A DNA stretch of 10,093 nucleotides from Candidatus Nomurabacteria bacterium CG_4_9_14_0_2_um_filter_32_10 (lineage in GTDB: Bacteria; Patescibacteriota; Minisyncoccia; Phycocordibacterales; UBA9973): NCBI GenBank assembly GCA_002788475.1, contig PFRK01000039.1, forward strand, positions 1 through 10,093, in the 5' to 3' direction. The position numbers and the translations under genes are program-made. The notes under the pieces were generated by a model, which had not been told where the DNA came from, did no database searches, and saw only the letters and a program-made list of their open reading frames with translations. Below are positions 1 through 5,581 of the stretch, piece after piece. Every line of letters begins with the position of its first letter. The stretch's first letter is position 1.

Positions 1-48
1 AAAAAAGGTTCGAATTTTGTACAATGAATACCGCAAATGGTTTTTTTA

Positions 49-57
49 TGCTAAAAT
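49..57 (+). promoter_or_regulatory. Extended -10 promoter element for the DoxX-like gene
   Basis: TGCTAAAAT matches the extended -10 form TGn-TAnnnT (hexamer TAAAAT at 52-57). It ends 9 nt before the ATG at 67, so transcription would begin within a few bases of the start codon, and no Shine-Dalgarno sequence is present. No convincing -35 box lies 16-18 nt upstream. The remaining bases of 1-48 hold nothing I can assign. Confidence 0.5.
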
Positions 58-66
58 TATAAATAT

Positions 67-561
67 ATGGAGCAAAATAAAATACAATATGTTTTGGGAT
101 TATTGAGATTAACAATGGGGTGGATTTTTCTTTGGGCTTTTATTGATAAATTATTTGGATTTGGTTTTGCAACTACAGTTGAAAAGGCATGGTTTTCTGG
201 TGGCTCTCCTACGACAGGATTTTTACAGTTTGGTGTTCATGGACCTTTTACAGAATTTTATCAGAGTCTAGTTGGAGTTTCACTTGTGGATTGGTTGTTT
301 ATGTTTGGTTTACTTTTTATTGGCGTTACACTTATTTCTGGAATCTTTATAAGATTAGGTGGTTTTGCTGGAATAATAATGTTATTTCTTATGTACACTG
401 CAGTTGGATTATCCCCAGCAAATAATCCATTTATAGATGAACATATAGTTTATATTTTAATCATAATAGTTTTATTATTAACAAATTCTGGCGAATATTT
501 AGGTTTAGGTAAATGGTGGGCTAATATTTCTTTAGTTCAAAAGTATAAGTTTTTAAAATAG
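67..561 (+). CDS. DoxX-family four-helix membrane protein
   Basis: This is a 164-residue integral membrane protein of the DoxX type, a family of small quinone- or redox-linked membrane proteins whose exact role is usually unknown. Four hydrophobic segments are visible at about residues 8-29, 73-94, 96-114 and 125-139. A polar loop at about 36-70 is rich in Gly, Phe and aromatic residues. The N-terminal GLLRLTMGWIFLWAFIDKLF and the C-terminal pattern, an acidic/His stretch (IDEH) before helix 4 and then GEYLGLGKWW, are typical of DoxX proteins. Length is close to the family norm. The ATG at 67 directly follows an extended -10 element and lacks a Shine-Dalgarno, so the message may be leaderless. 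No redox partner gene is adjacent, so the substrate cannot be inferred. The start is well placed because helix 1 follows it immediately. Confidence 0.75.
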   Translation: MEQNKIQYVLGLLRLTMGWIFLWAFIDKLFGFGFATTVEKAWFSGGSPTTGFLQFGVHGPFTEFYQSLVGVSLVDWLFMFGLLFIGVTLISGIFIRLGGFAGIIMLFLMYTAVGLSPANNPFIDEHIVYILIIIVLLLTNSGEYLGLGKWWANISLVQKYKFLK

Positions 562-664
562 TCGTATATTATGAATCCACCAAAATTTTTTAACAAAATA
601 TCCATTATAAATTAATTTATTTTTATATCAATCATATCATCTTTTAATAGGTAGGTAAGTTAGG

Positions 665-672
665 TATAAAAT
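665..672 (+). promoter_or_regulatory. Possible -10 element for the cupin gene
   Basis: TATAAAAT contains TATAAA (665-670) and TAAAAT (667-672). It ends 8 nt before the ATG at 681, the same geometry as the promoters before the genes at 67 and 1095. AGGCGG at 675-680 abuts the ATG directly, too close to act as a normal Shine-Dalgarno. The rest of the 562-664 gap is very AT-rich, with TAGG repeated several times just before the box and no recognisable terminator. Confidence 0.35.
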
Positions 673-680
673 TTAGGCGG

Positions 681-1076
681 ATGAAAGGATTTAATGCAAA
701 TTTAGAAAAAGAAACTTTAGAGAATACAAATTTTCGTAAAGTTTTATATACAGGGAAACATAGTCAATTAGTTTTAATGAGTTTGATGCCAAATGAAGAC
801 ATAGGAATAGAAATTCATAAAGATAATGACCAATTTTTTCGTTTTGAAAAAGGAGAGGGAAAATGTGTCATTGATGGTAATGAATATATTTTAGAAGATG
901 GATCTGTGATTGTTGTTCCAGCTGGAGCAGAACATAATATTGTGAATATTTCTGATACTGAAGATTTAAAATTTTATACTATTTATTCTCCAGCTCATCA
1001 TAAAGATGGGTTAGTAAAATCTACAAAAGCTGAAGCAGAAAATGGTCCAGAATTTGATGGAGCGACAACAGAATAG
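681..1076 (+). CDS. Small single-domain cupin protein
   Basis: This is a 131-residue single cupin barrel, probably a cytoplasmic metal- or ligand-binding protein of unknown substrate. Cupin motif 1 is seen around residues 42-60 (GIEIHKDNDQFFRFEKGEG, with His46, Asp48 and Gln51 where classic cupins have His, His and Glu). Motif 2 is at 74-89 (GSVIVVPAGAEHNIVN, with the conserved PxG, His85 and Asn89). The HxDxDQFFRxExGEG variant is, from memory, common to a widespread group of small bacterial cupins. So the departure from the HxH...E metal set looks like a family trait rather than decay. The last 25 residues are polar and low in complexity. It lies 18 nt before the nuclease gene, but both genes have their own -10-like boxes, so an operon is not certain. 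The start is supported by the motif spacing and the promoter position. Confidence 0.8.
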   Translation: MKGFNANLEKETLENTNFRKVLYTGKHSQLVLMSLMPNEDIGIEIHKDNDQFFRFEKGEGKCVIDGNEYILEDGSVIVVPAGAEHNIVNISDTEDLKFYTIYSPAHHKDGLVKSTKAEAENGPEFDGATTE

Positions 1077-1080
1077 TGTA

Positions 1081-1086
1081 TATAAT
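1081..1086 (+). promoter_or_regulatory. Consensus -10 box for the DUF2779 gene
   Basis: A perfect TATAAT starts 5 nt after the cupin stop codon and ends 8 nt before the ATG at 1095. A start site about 7 nt downstream would fall 1-2 nt before the ATG, giving a leaderless or nearly leaderless transcript. No Shine-Dalgarno and no clear -35 box are visible. Confidence 0.45.
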
Positions 1087-1094
1087 TAATTTGT

Positions 1095-2588
1095 ATGAAA
1101 TTAACAAAGACTGATTACCTTATATATAAAGATTGTGCAAAAAATGCATGGCTTAAGGTTAATAAGCCAGATATATATTTTGCTAAACCTTTATCTGTTT
1201 TTGATCAGGGTATAATAGAAACAGGGAATGAAGTTGATACTCTTGCGAGAGAATTATTTCCAAACGGTGTTTTAGTTACAGGTCTTGATGCATGGAAAGA
1301 AACAAAAAAACTCATAAAATCTGAAACCGCTGTGATATATCAACCAGTATTTGAGACTGATATATATAAAACTATATGTGATATTTTGGTATGGGATTCC
1401 GTTTTGAAAGTTTATGATTTATATGAAGTTAAGGCTTCAAACAGTGGAGATAATAAAAAAGCAAAAGATGAACTTTATACTTACGATATTGCTTTTCAGT
1501 ATTTAGTTATTAAAGAATTAAATATTCCAATTGGAAAATTACATTTGATAAGATTTAATAATGAATATGTTCGTGGAGTTGAACTTGATTTAGATCAGCT
1601 TTTTTTAAAAGAAGATTTTACAGAAAAAGTGATGGATATAGTTGATGGTGTTTCTTCGGAAATAAAAGTTGCTCAAGATTTTCTTTCTTCTGAAAAAGAA
1701 CCATTTGGTCCATGTAAATGTATTACTCGAGGTAGGAGTTCTCACTGTACAACTTTTTCTTATTCTAACCCAGATGTCCCAGATTATAGCGTTCATGATA
1801 TTTCTCGTATTGGAATGTCAAAAAGGAAATTGGAAGAATTAATTGATAGTAGTATCTTTCTTATTGATGATGTTCCTGAAGATTTTCCTTTAAGCGAGAA
1901 ACAAAGAAATCAAGTTACAGCAACTCAGTTAGATAAAGTTTTTATAAAAAAAGATGAGATAAATGATTTTTTGAAAGATATTTCTATGCCTATATCTTTT
2001 TTAGATTATGAAACTTTTGCAGCTGGAATCCCAAGATTTGCTGGTTACAGTCCTTTTAATCAAATAACATTCCAATTTTCTTTACATATTCTTGAAGAAA
2101 AAAATGAAGAACCTAAGCATACAGAATTTATTTTTACAGATAATACAAATCCAGATGAAGAATTTATTTTTGCTTTAAAAGAGAAATTACCACATGAGGG
2201 TTCTGTTATAACTTGGAATAAAAGTTTTGAAATGGGGAGAAATAAAGATCTTGCAAAAAGGAATCCAGAACATAGAGAATTTTTAGAAGAATTAAATTCT
2301 AGAATAATTGATTTAATGGATATTTTTTCCGAACAGCATTATGTTCATCCTAAATTTAAAGGTAAAACTTCTATCAAATATATACTACCTGTTCTTGCTC
2401 CAGAATTATCTTATAAGGTTCTTGATATACAGGAGGGAGCAACTGCTTCAGATGCTTGGAATAAAATAGTGAAAGGTGAATATTCTAAAGAAGAAAGATT
2501 GAAAAAGATTGAACAACTAAAAACATATTGCAAACTTGATACTTATGCTATGTATGCAATATGGAAGCATCTAAATGATTTGATTTAG
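1095..2588 (+). CDS. Two-domain nuclease: Cas4/RecB-like PD-(D/E)XK plus DUF2779 exonuclease-like domain
   Basis: This 497-residue cytoplasmic protein appears to carry two nuclease modules. The N-terminal part (about 1-220) is RecB/Cas4-like, with Asp96, a Glu111-Val-Lys113 motif and a downstream Gln135 that fits the QxxxY-type helix. Cys14 pairs with a Cys207/Cys209/Cys218 cluster (PCKC then HC). One N-terminal plus three C-terminal cysteines is the arrangement that holds a 4Fe-4S cluster in Cas4 and AddB-type enzymes. The C-terminal part (about 297-497) matches DUF2779 and looks like a DEDD 3'-5' exonuclease fold. It has FLDYETF (Asp304, Glu306), TWNKSFE (373-379), IIDLMDIF (404-411) and a YxxxD motif at Tyr478-Asp482. 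Total length is ordinary for DUF2779 proteins. No cas genes or helicase lie nearby, so a repair or nucleic-acid-processing role is more likely than CRISPR adaptation. Substrate is unknown. Confidence 0.75.
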   Translation: MKLTKTDYLIYKDCAKNAWLKVNKPDIYFAKPLSVFDQGIIETGNEVDTLARELFPNGVLVTGLDAWKETKKLIKSETAVIYQPVFETDIYKTICDILVWDSVLKVYDLYEVKASNSGDNKKAKDELYTYDIAFQYLVIKELNIPIGKLHLIRFNNEYVRGVELDLDQLFLKEDFTEKVMDIVDGVSSEIKVAQDFLSSEKEPFGPCKCITRGRSSHCTTFSYSNPDVPDYSVHDISRIGMSKRKLEELIDSSIFLIDDVPEDFPLSEKQRNQVTATQLDKVFIKKDEINDFLKDISMPISFLDYETFAAGIPRFAGYSPFNQITFQFSLHILEEKNEEPKHTEFIFTDNTNPDEEFIFALKEKLPHEGSVITWNKSFEMGRNKDLAKRNPEHREFLEELNSRIIDLMDIFSEQHYVHPKFKGKTSIKYILPVLAPELSYKVLDIQEGATASDAWNKIVKGEYSKEERLKKIEQLKTYCKLDTYAMYAIWKHLNDLI

Positions 2589-2680
2589 AATATTGGACCA
2601 TTATCTGACCAGCCTAAAAGTAGTCCCAAGATTAAAAAAAGAAACATTAAAATAGTTAAAATCCAGTAAGTTTTTTTCAT
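2585..2680 (-). CDS. 31-residue one-helix membrane peptide (hypothetical)
   Basis: A minus-strand ATG at 2680-2678 opens 31 codons ending in TAA at 2587-2585. It reads MKKTYWILTILM, then FLFLILGLLLGW, then SDNGPIF. Two lysines at the N-terminus, an uninterrupted hydrophobic stretch at about residues 5-24 and a short polar tail describe a single-pass membrane peptide, probably with the N-terminus inside. A strong extended -10 (TGCTATAAT on the minus strand, 2695-2687) lies 6 nt upstream of the ATG, which suggests leaderless expression. Its stop overlaps the last bases of the convergent DUF2779 gene, so it fills an otherwise empty gap. It belongs to no family I recognise. The main doubt is that AT-rich DNA readily encodes short hydrophobic frames. 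Confidence 0.5.
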   Translation of the reverse strand: MKKTYWILTILMFLFLILGLLLGWSDNGPIF

Positions 2681-2686
2681 GTAAAA

Positions 2687-2718
2687 ATTATAGCAAATTA
2701 TTGTAATTTTGCTATAAT
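2687..2718. promoter_or_regulatory. Symmetric divergent promoter: two back-to-back TGCTATAAT elements
   Basis: A near-perfect inverted repeat contains TGCTATAAT on the minus strand (2695-2687) and TGCTATAAT on the plus strand (2710-2718), separated by 14 nt. Each is a full-consensus extended -10. The left one would serve the 31-aa membrane peptide and the right one the 73-aa/pheS/pheT genes. Each -10 lies about where the other promoter's -35 contact would be, so polymerase probably cannot use both at once. No TTGACA-like -35 is visible, as expected for extended -10 promoters. Confidence 0.6.
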
Positions 2719-2748
2719 TATTTATTATAAGTTTAATTAAAAAACATT

Positions 2749-2970
2749 ATGGATACACACCATATACATGGTACGAAAGTAGGTTTTCATAGTAATACTG
2801 AAAGTGCTAAGGAATTTCTTGATAAAAATAGGAATGCTACAGAGAGCTATTTAGATCAAGCTAAAAAAAATGGGGAAGCAAGTTTTTATGACCATGAAGG
2901 TAATAAATTTAAAATGGAACATGAAGAAAAAGATGGTGAAGATAGTTTTTCTATTCACCGTCATTATTAA
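2749..2970 (+). CDS. Small hypothetical protein upstream of pheS
   Basis: This is a 73-residue, highly polar and His-rich protein with no signal peptide or membrane segment, and I do not recognise a family. Residues 14-41 look helical and charged (ESAKEFLDKNRNATESYLDQ). Residues 42-73 have alternating polar and hydrophobic residues (ASFYDHEGNKFKMEHEE, then FSIHRHY) that suggest a small beta hairpin or sheet. The consensus TGCTATAAT promoter ends 30 nt upstream, giving a leader of roughly 24 nt without a Shine-Dalgarno. The stop TAA is followed directly by a second in-frame TAA and then the pheS ATG, so this gene and pheS share a frame and probably a transcript. It lacks the features of the PheS coiled coil, so I treat it as a separate gene rather than a broken pheS start. 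Confidence 0.6.
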   Translation: MDTHHIHGTKVGFHSNTESAKEFLDKNRNATESYLDQAKKNGEASFYDHEGNKFKMEHEEKDGEDSFSIHRHY

Positions 2971-2973
2971 TAA

Positions 2974-3684
2974 ATGAATCAAGAAACAAAAAAAGGAAAA
3001 GAGCATCCGCTTTCTGTCGTTATAAATGAAGCTGTAAAGATTTTTACTGATCTTGGTTTTGAGGTAGCAACGGGGCCAGAACTTGAAGATATTTGGCATA
3101 ATTTTGATGCTCTTAATATTCCGAAGGACCACCCAGCCCGTGATATGCAGGACACTTTTTATATTAAAGGAGAAAAAGATAAAGTTTTAAGAACCCATAC
3201 TTCTAATGTTCAGATTAGATATATGGAAAATTTAGTGAAGTCAGGTGGAAAGCCACCATTTGCAATTATTGCTCCTGGAAAATGTTTTAGAAATGAAGCA
3301 ACCGATGCGACTCATGAAATGCAATTTTATCAAATTGAAGGATTAATGATTGGAGAAGATATCAACATGTCACATTTAAAAGGAGTTCTTTCTTATTTTT
3401 ATAAAAAAATGTTAGGTAAGGACGTTGATTTGCGTTTTCGCCCGAGTTTCTTTCCTTTTACCGAACCATCTATAGAATTTGATTTGAAATTCAATGGTAA
3501 ATGGCTTGAAATAGGAGGAGCTGGAATGGTGCATCCAAATGTTTTAAAAAATTGTGGTATTGATTCTGATAAATATCAAGGTTTTGCTTTTGGTCCAGGT
3601 TTAGAAAGATTAATGGTAATTAAATATGGCATGCCCGATATTCGCCCAGCTTATCAAGGTGATTTAAGATTTAATCAATTTTAA
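2974..3684 (+). CDS. pheS: Phenylalanyl-tRNA synthetase alpha chain, lacking the N-terminal coiled coil
   Basis: This is the catalytic subunit of the cytoplasmic (alpha-beta)2 enzyme that joins phenylalanine to tRNA-Phe using ATP. Class II motifs are clear. Motif 1 surrounds HNFDALNIPKDHPARD (42-57). Motif 2 is GKCFRNEATDATHEMQFYQIEG (102-123), with the ATP-binding Arg106. The Phe-pocket glycines are in EIGGAGMVHPNV (179-190). Motif 3 is GFAFGPGLERL (203-213), with Arg212. The protein has 236 residues against about 330-350 in most bacteria. The missing part is the roughly 90-residue N-terminal coiled coil that contacts the tRNA in other bacteria. The codon just before the ATG is an in-frame TAA, so no longer start is possible. 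It ends 4 nt before pheT, and no Shine-Dalgarno is seen. Confidence 0.93.
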   Translation: MNQETKKGKEHPLSVVINEAVKIFTDLGFEVATGPELEDIWHNFDALNIPKDHPARDMQDTFYIKGEKDKVLRTHTSNVQIRYMENLVKSGGKPPFAIIAPGKCFRNEATDATHEMQFYQIEGLMIGEDINMSHLKGVLSYFYKKMLGKDVDLRFRPSFFPFTEPSIEFDLKFNGKWLEIGGAGMVHPNVLKNCGIDSDKYQGFAFGPGLERLMVIKYGMPDIRPAYQGDLRFNQF

Positions 3685-3688
3685 ATAT

Positions 3689-5491
3689 ATGTTAATTTCT
3701 TATAAATGGTTAAAAAGTTATGTTCCAGATTTACCAGAGCCAGATAAATTGGTAGATGTTTTTACTTTTCATCTTTGTGAAGTAGAGGGAGTAGAAAAAA
3801 AGGAAGACGATACTATTTTTGATTTAAATATTTTGCCAGATAGGGCGCATGACTTACTTTCTTATAGAGGAATAGCAAAAGATTTAGCTGGAATTTTAAA
3901 TATAGAATATAAAAATATAGAGTATAAGATTAGAGCAGGCGAAGCTACAAAACTTTCTATAAAAGTAGAAAGTAAAAATTGTCGTAGATATATGGCTAGA
4001 ATAATAAGAAAAATAAAGATTTTGCCTTCTCCAGACTGGATGAAAAATTATCTTTTGTCCATGAATCAACGCTCAATAAATAATTTAGTTGATGCTACTA
4101 ATATTGTTATGTTTGATAGAGGAAATCCTATTCATGTTTTTGATTTGGATAAAGTGGAGGGTAGTATAATAATCCGCCAAGCAAAAGAAGGAGAGAAAAT
4201 GACCACGTTAGACAATAAAGAAGTTAAATTAAGTCCTTTAAATATGGTTATTGCTGATGAAAAAAATATTTTGGCTCTTGCTGGGATAAAAGGTGGGAAG
4301 GTGGCAGAAGTGACAGAAGATACAAAAAATATAATTATTGAAGTTGCTAATTTTGATCCGACAAATATTAGAAAAACTTCAAAAGAAATTAACATATATA
4401 CAGATGCAGTAAAAAGATTTGAAAATGATTTATCTCCTGAGATAGTAAGTGTTTCAATGAATGATATGAGCGCACTCGTTTTAGAGATGTGTAAAGATGC
4501 TACCTTAGAAGAGGTAGTTGATATCTATACAAAAAAACAAGAAAAAAATAAATTATCTTTTAATATAAAAAGAATATCTAAAAGATTAGGTTTGGACATT
4601 TCTGTTGCTACCGTAGAAGACATATTGAAACGTTATGGTGTTTTATATAAAAATACTGATGATGATTTTGAGATTGTTGTGGAAGATATGAGGATAGACC
4701 TTAAAACAGAAGAAGATATGTCTGAAGAGATAATAAGGATTTTAGGTTACGAAAAACTGAAAGAAGAATTACCAAAAATAAACTGGAATTCAAAAACAAA
4801 TGAAGTTTATTCTAAAATATTTTGGGCAAGAAACAAATTACTTAATGATGAATATAGCGAAGTTATGACTTATTCTTTTCGAGATAAGGGAGAAGTGGAA
4901 GTACTTGCTTCTGCTTCAGATAAAAAGTTTTTAAGAACAAATCTGAGTGATGGATTAAAAGAGAGTTTTAAATTAAATCAACTTAATATGCCATTATTAG
5001 GAATGAGTGAAATTAAGATTTTTGAAATCGGAACTGTGTTTAAAAAAAATGGAGAAAAAATACATGTTGCTTACGTAGATAAGAAAAATGTAGTAGAGGT
5101 TTCTTTAGATGAATTTTGTAAATCTTACCAAGGGGAACCCTTGGTAGATCTATCAGCTAAAAGCTATCAGCTAAAAGCTAATTTCAAACCTTGGTCTATT
5201 TATCCATTTATTTCTCGAGATGTTGCTGTTTGGGTACCTAATGTAGTAGAAAGTTATCAAGTTTATAAAGTTATAAAGGAAAATGCAGGAGATTTACTCG
5301 TACGAGATCCTTATTTATTTGATTCATTTACAAAACCTGCATCGACGGCAGGCGGGGATGGAAAAACTTCGTATGCTTTTAGACTTGTTTTTCAGTCTTA
5401 TGACAGAACTCTTAAAGACGAGGAAGTAAATGAAATTATAGCTAAAATAAGCTATAAAATAAGCAAAAATTCAAGTTGGGAAATACGCTAA
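3689..5491 (+). CDS. pheT: Phenylalanyl-tRNA synthetase beta chain, lacking the EMAP-II-like tRNA-binding domain
   Basis: This is the second chain of PheRS, which scaffolds the enzyme and hydrolyses Tyr-tRNA-Phe in its B3/B4 editing domain. The B1 start (MLISYKWLKSYVPDL) runs at about residue 34-42 straight into ILPDRAHDLLSYRGIAKDLAG. The roughly 110-residue EMAP-II/OB insertion found here in E. coli is absent, which largely explains 600 residues rather than about 800. B3/B4 follows, with NLVDATNIVMFDRGNPIHVFD (132-152), ALAGIKGG (196-203) and YTDAVKRFEND (237-247). B5 and B6/B7 come next. A complete C-terminal FDX-ACB fold spans about 498-600 (YPFISRDVAVWVP to the end). Two short repeat-bearing stretches, at residues 480-498 and about 550-558, look inserted. 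It is the distal gene of the pheST unit. Confidence 0.93.
   Translation: MLISYKWLKSYVPDLPEPDKLVDVFTFHLCEVEGVEKKEDDTIFDLNILPDRAHDLLSYRGIAKDLAGILNIEYKNIEYKIRAGEATKLSIKVESKNCRRYMARIIRKIKILPSPDWMKNYLLSMNQRSINNLVDATNIVMFDRGNPIHVFDLDKVEGSIIIRQAKEGEKMTTLDNKEVKLSPLNMVIADEKNILALAGIKGGKVAEVTEDTKNIIIEVANFDPTNIRKTSKEINIYTDAVKRFENDLSPEIVSVSMNDMSALVLEMCKDATLEEVVDIYTKKQEKNKLSFNIKRISKRLGLDISVATVEDILKRYGVLYKNTDDDFEIVVEDMRIDLKTEEDMSEEIIRILGYEKLKEELPKINWNSKTNEVYSKIFWARNKLLNDEYSEVMTYSFRDKGEVEVLASASDKKFLRTNLSDGLKESFKLNQLNMPLLGMSEIKIFEIGTVFKKNGEKIHVAYVDKKNVVEVSLDEFCKSYQGEPLVDLSAKSYQLKANFKPWSIYPFISRDVAVWVPNVVESYQVYKVIKENAGDLLVRDPYLFDSFTKPASTAGGDGKTSYAFRLVFQSYDRTLKDEEVNEIIAKISYKISKNSSWEIR
5126..5146 (+). repeat. In-frame palindrome in the pheT linker
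   Basis: A 9-bp perfect inverted repeat, TACCAAGGG and CCCTTGGTA, flanks a GAA loop. It encodes pheT residues 480-486 (YQGEPLV) in the linker before the FDX-ACB domain. It sits 4 nt before a tandem direct repeat. The GC-richer core and its placement at a domain boundary suggest an acquired element. Confidence 0.7.
5151..5178 (+). repeat. Two tandem copies of a 14-bp repeat in pheT
   Basis: TATCAGCTAAAAGC occurs twice without a gap. Because 14 is not a multiple of three, the copies are read in different frames (LSAKS, then YQLKA). The array can also be read as AGCT spaced every 7 nt, four times over 5155-5179. One 14-bp copy cannot be gained or lost without shifting the frame of the last 100 codons, so its persistence implies a compensated history or recent origin. 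Confidence 0.85.
5336..5352 (+). repeat. Weak GC-rich inverted repeat in the pheT FDX-ACB domain
   Basis: CCTGC and GCAGG are separated by 7 nt, followed by a G-rich run (GGCGGGG). The patch encodes PASTAGGDG at about residues 550-558. It stands out in base composition from the surrounding AT-rich gene and lies in a loop where E. coli PheT appears a few residues shorter. The arms match half of the 18-nt palindrome in gyrB, so it may be a decayed copy; this is inference. Confidence 0.4.
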
Positions 5492-5516
5492 AACACTAGT
5501 TTTTTATGTTGTTTTT

Positions 5517-5525
5517 TGCTATAAT
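5517..5525 (+). promoter_or_regulatory. Extended -10 promoter element for gyrB
   Basis: TGCTATAAT (hexamer 5520-5525) is the same nonamer seen in the divergent promoter at 2687-2718. A start about 7 nt downstream, near 5532, gives a leader of roughly 50 nt whose first bases form a hairpin. No good -35 is present at the proper spacing. gyrB therefore has its own promoter despite following pheT by only 90 nt. Confidence 0.55.
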
Positions 5526-5530
5526 ATACT

Positions 5531-5562
5531 AAGCAAAATTTGATTTTTTGCTTTTATTTTTT
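5531..5562 (+). terminator. Hairpin plus T-rich run between pheT and gyrB (terminator or leader attenuator)
   Basis: AAGCAAAA (5531-5538) pairs with TTTTGCTT (5546-5553) across a 7-nt loop and is followed by a T-rich run (5554-5562). The stem is A/T-heavy with only two G-C pairs, so termination would be weak. It starts at the predicted gyrB transcription start, so it could end pheST messages, lie at the 5' end of the gyrB message, or both. Confidence 0.4.
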
Positions 5563-5581
5563 GGGTTAAATTCTACACAAA

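Noticed and set aside
7..17. GGTTCGAATTT resembles the T-loop of a tRNA 3' end
   Set aside because: The flanking bases do not form a 5-bp T stem, and no acceptor stem or CCA follows.
189..425. 78-codon frame within the DoxX-like gene
   Set aside because: Trp/Cys-rich out-of-frame reading of a membrane-protein gene, with no promoter or ribosome site.
2749..2970. The 73-aa gene as a severed PheS N-terminal domain
   Set aside because: It lacks the YLGKKG-like motif and coiled-coil pattern of PheS N-termini, and two stop codons rather than one mutation separate them. Only the shared frame is kept as a finding.
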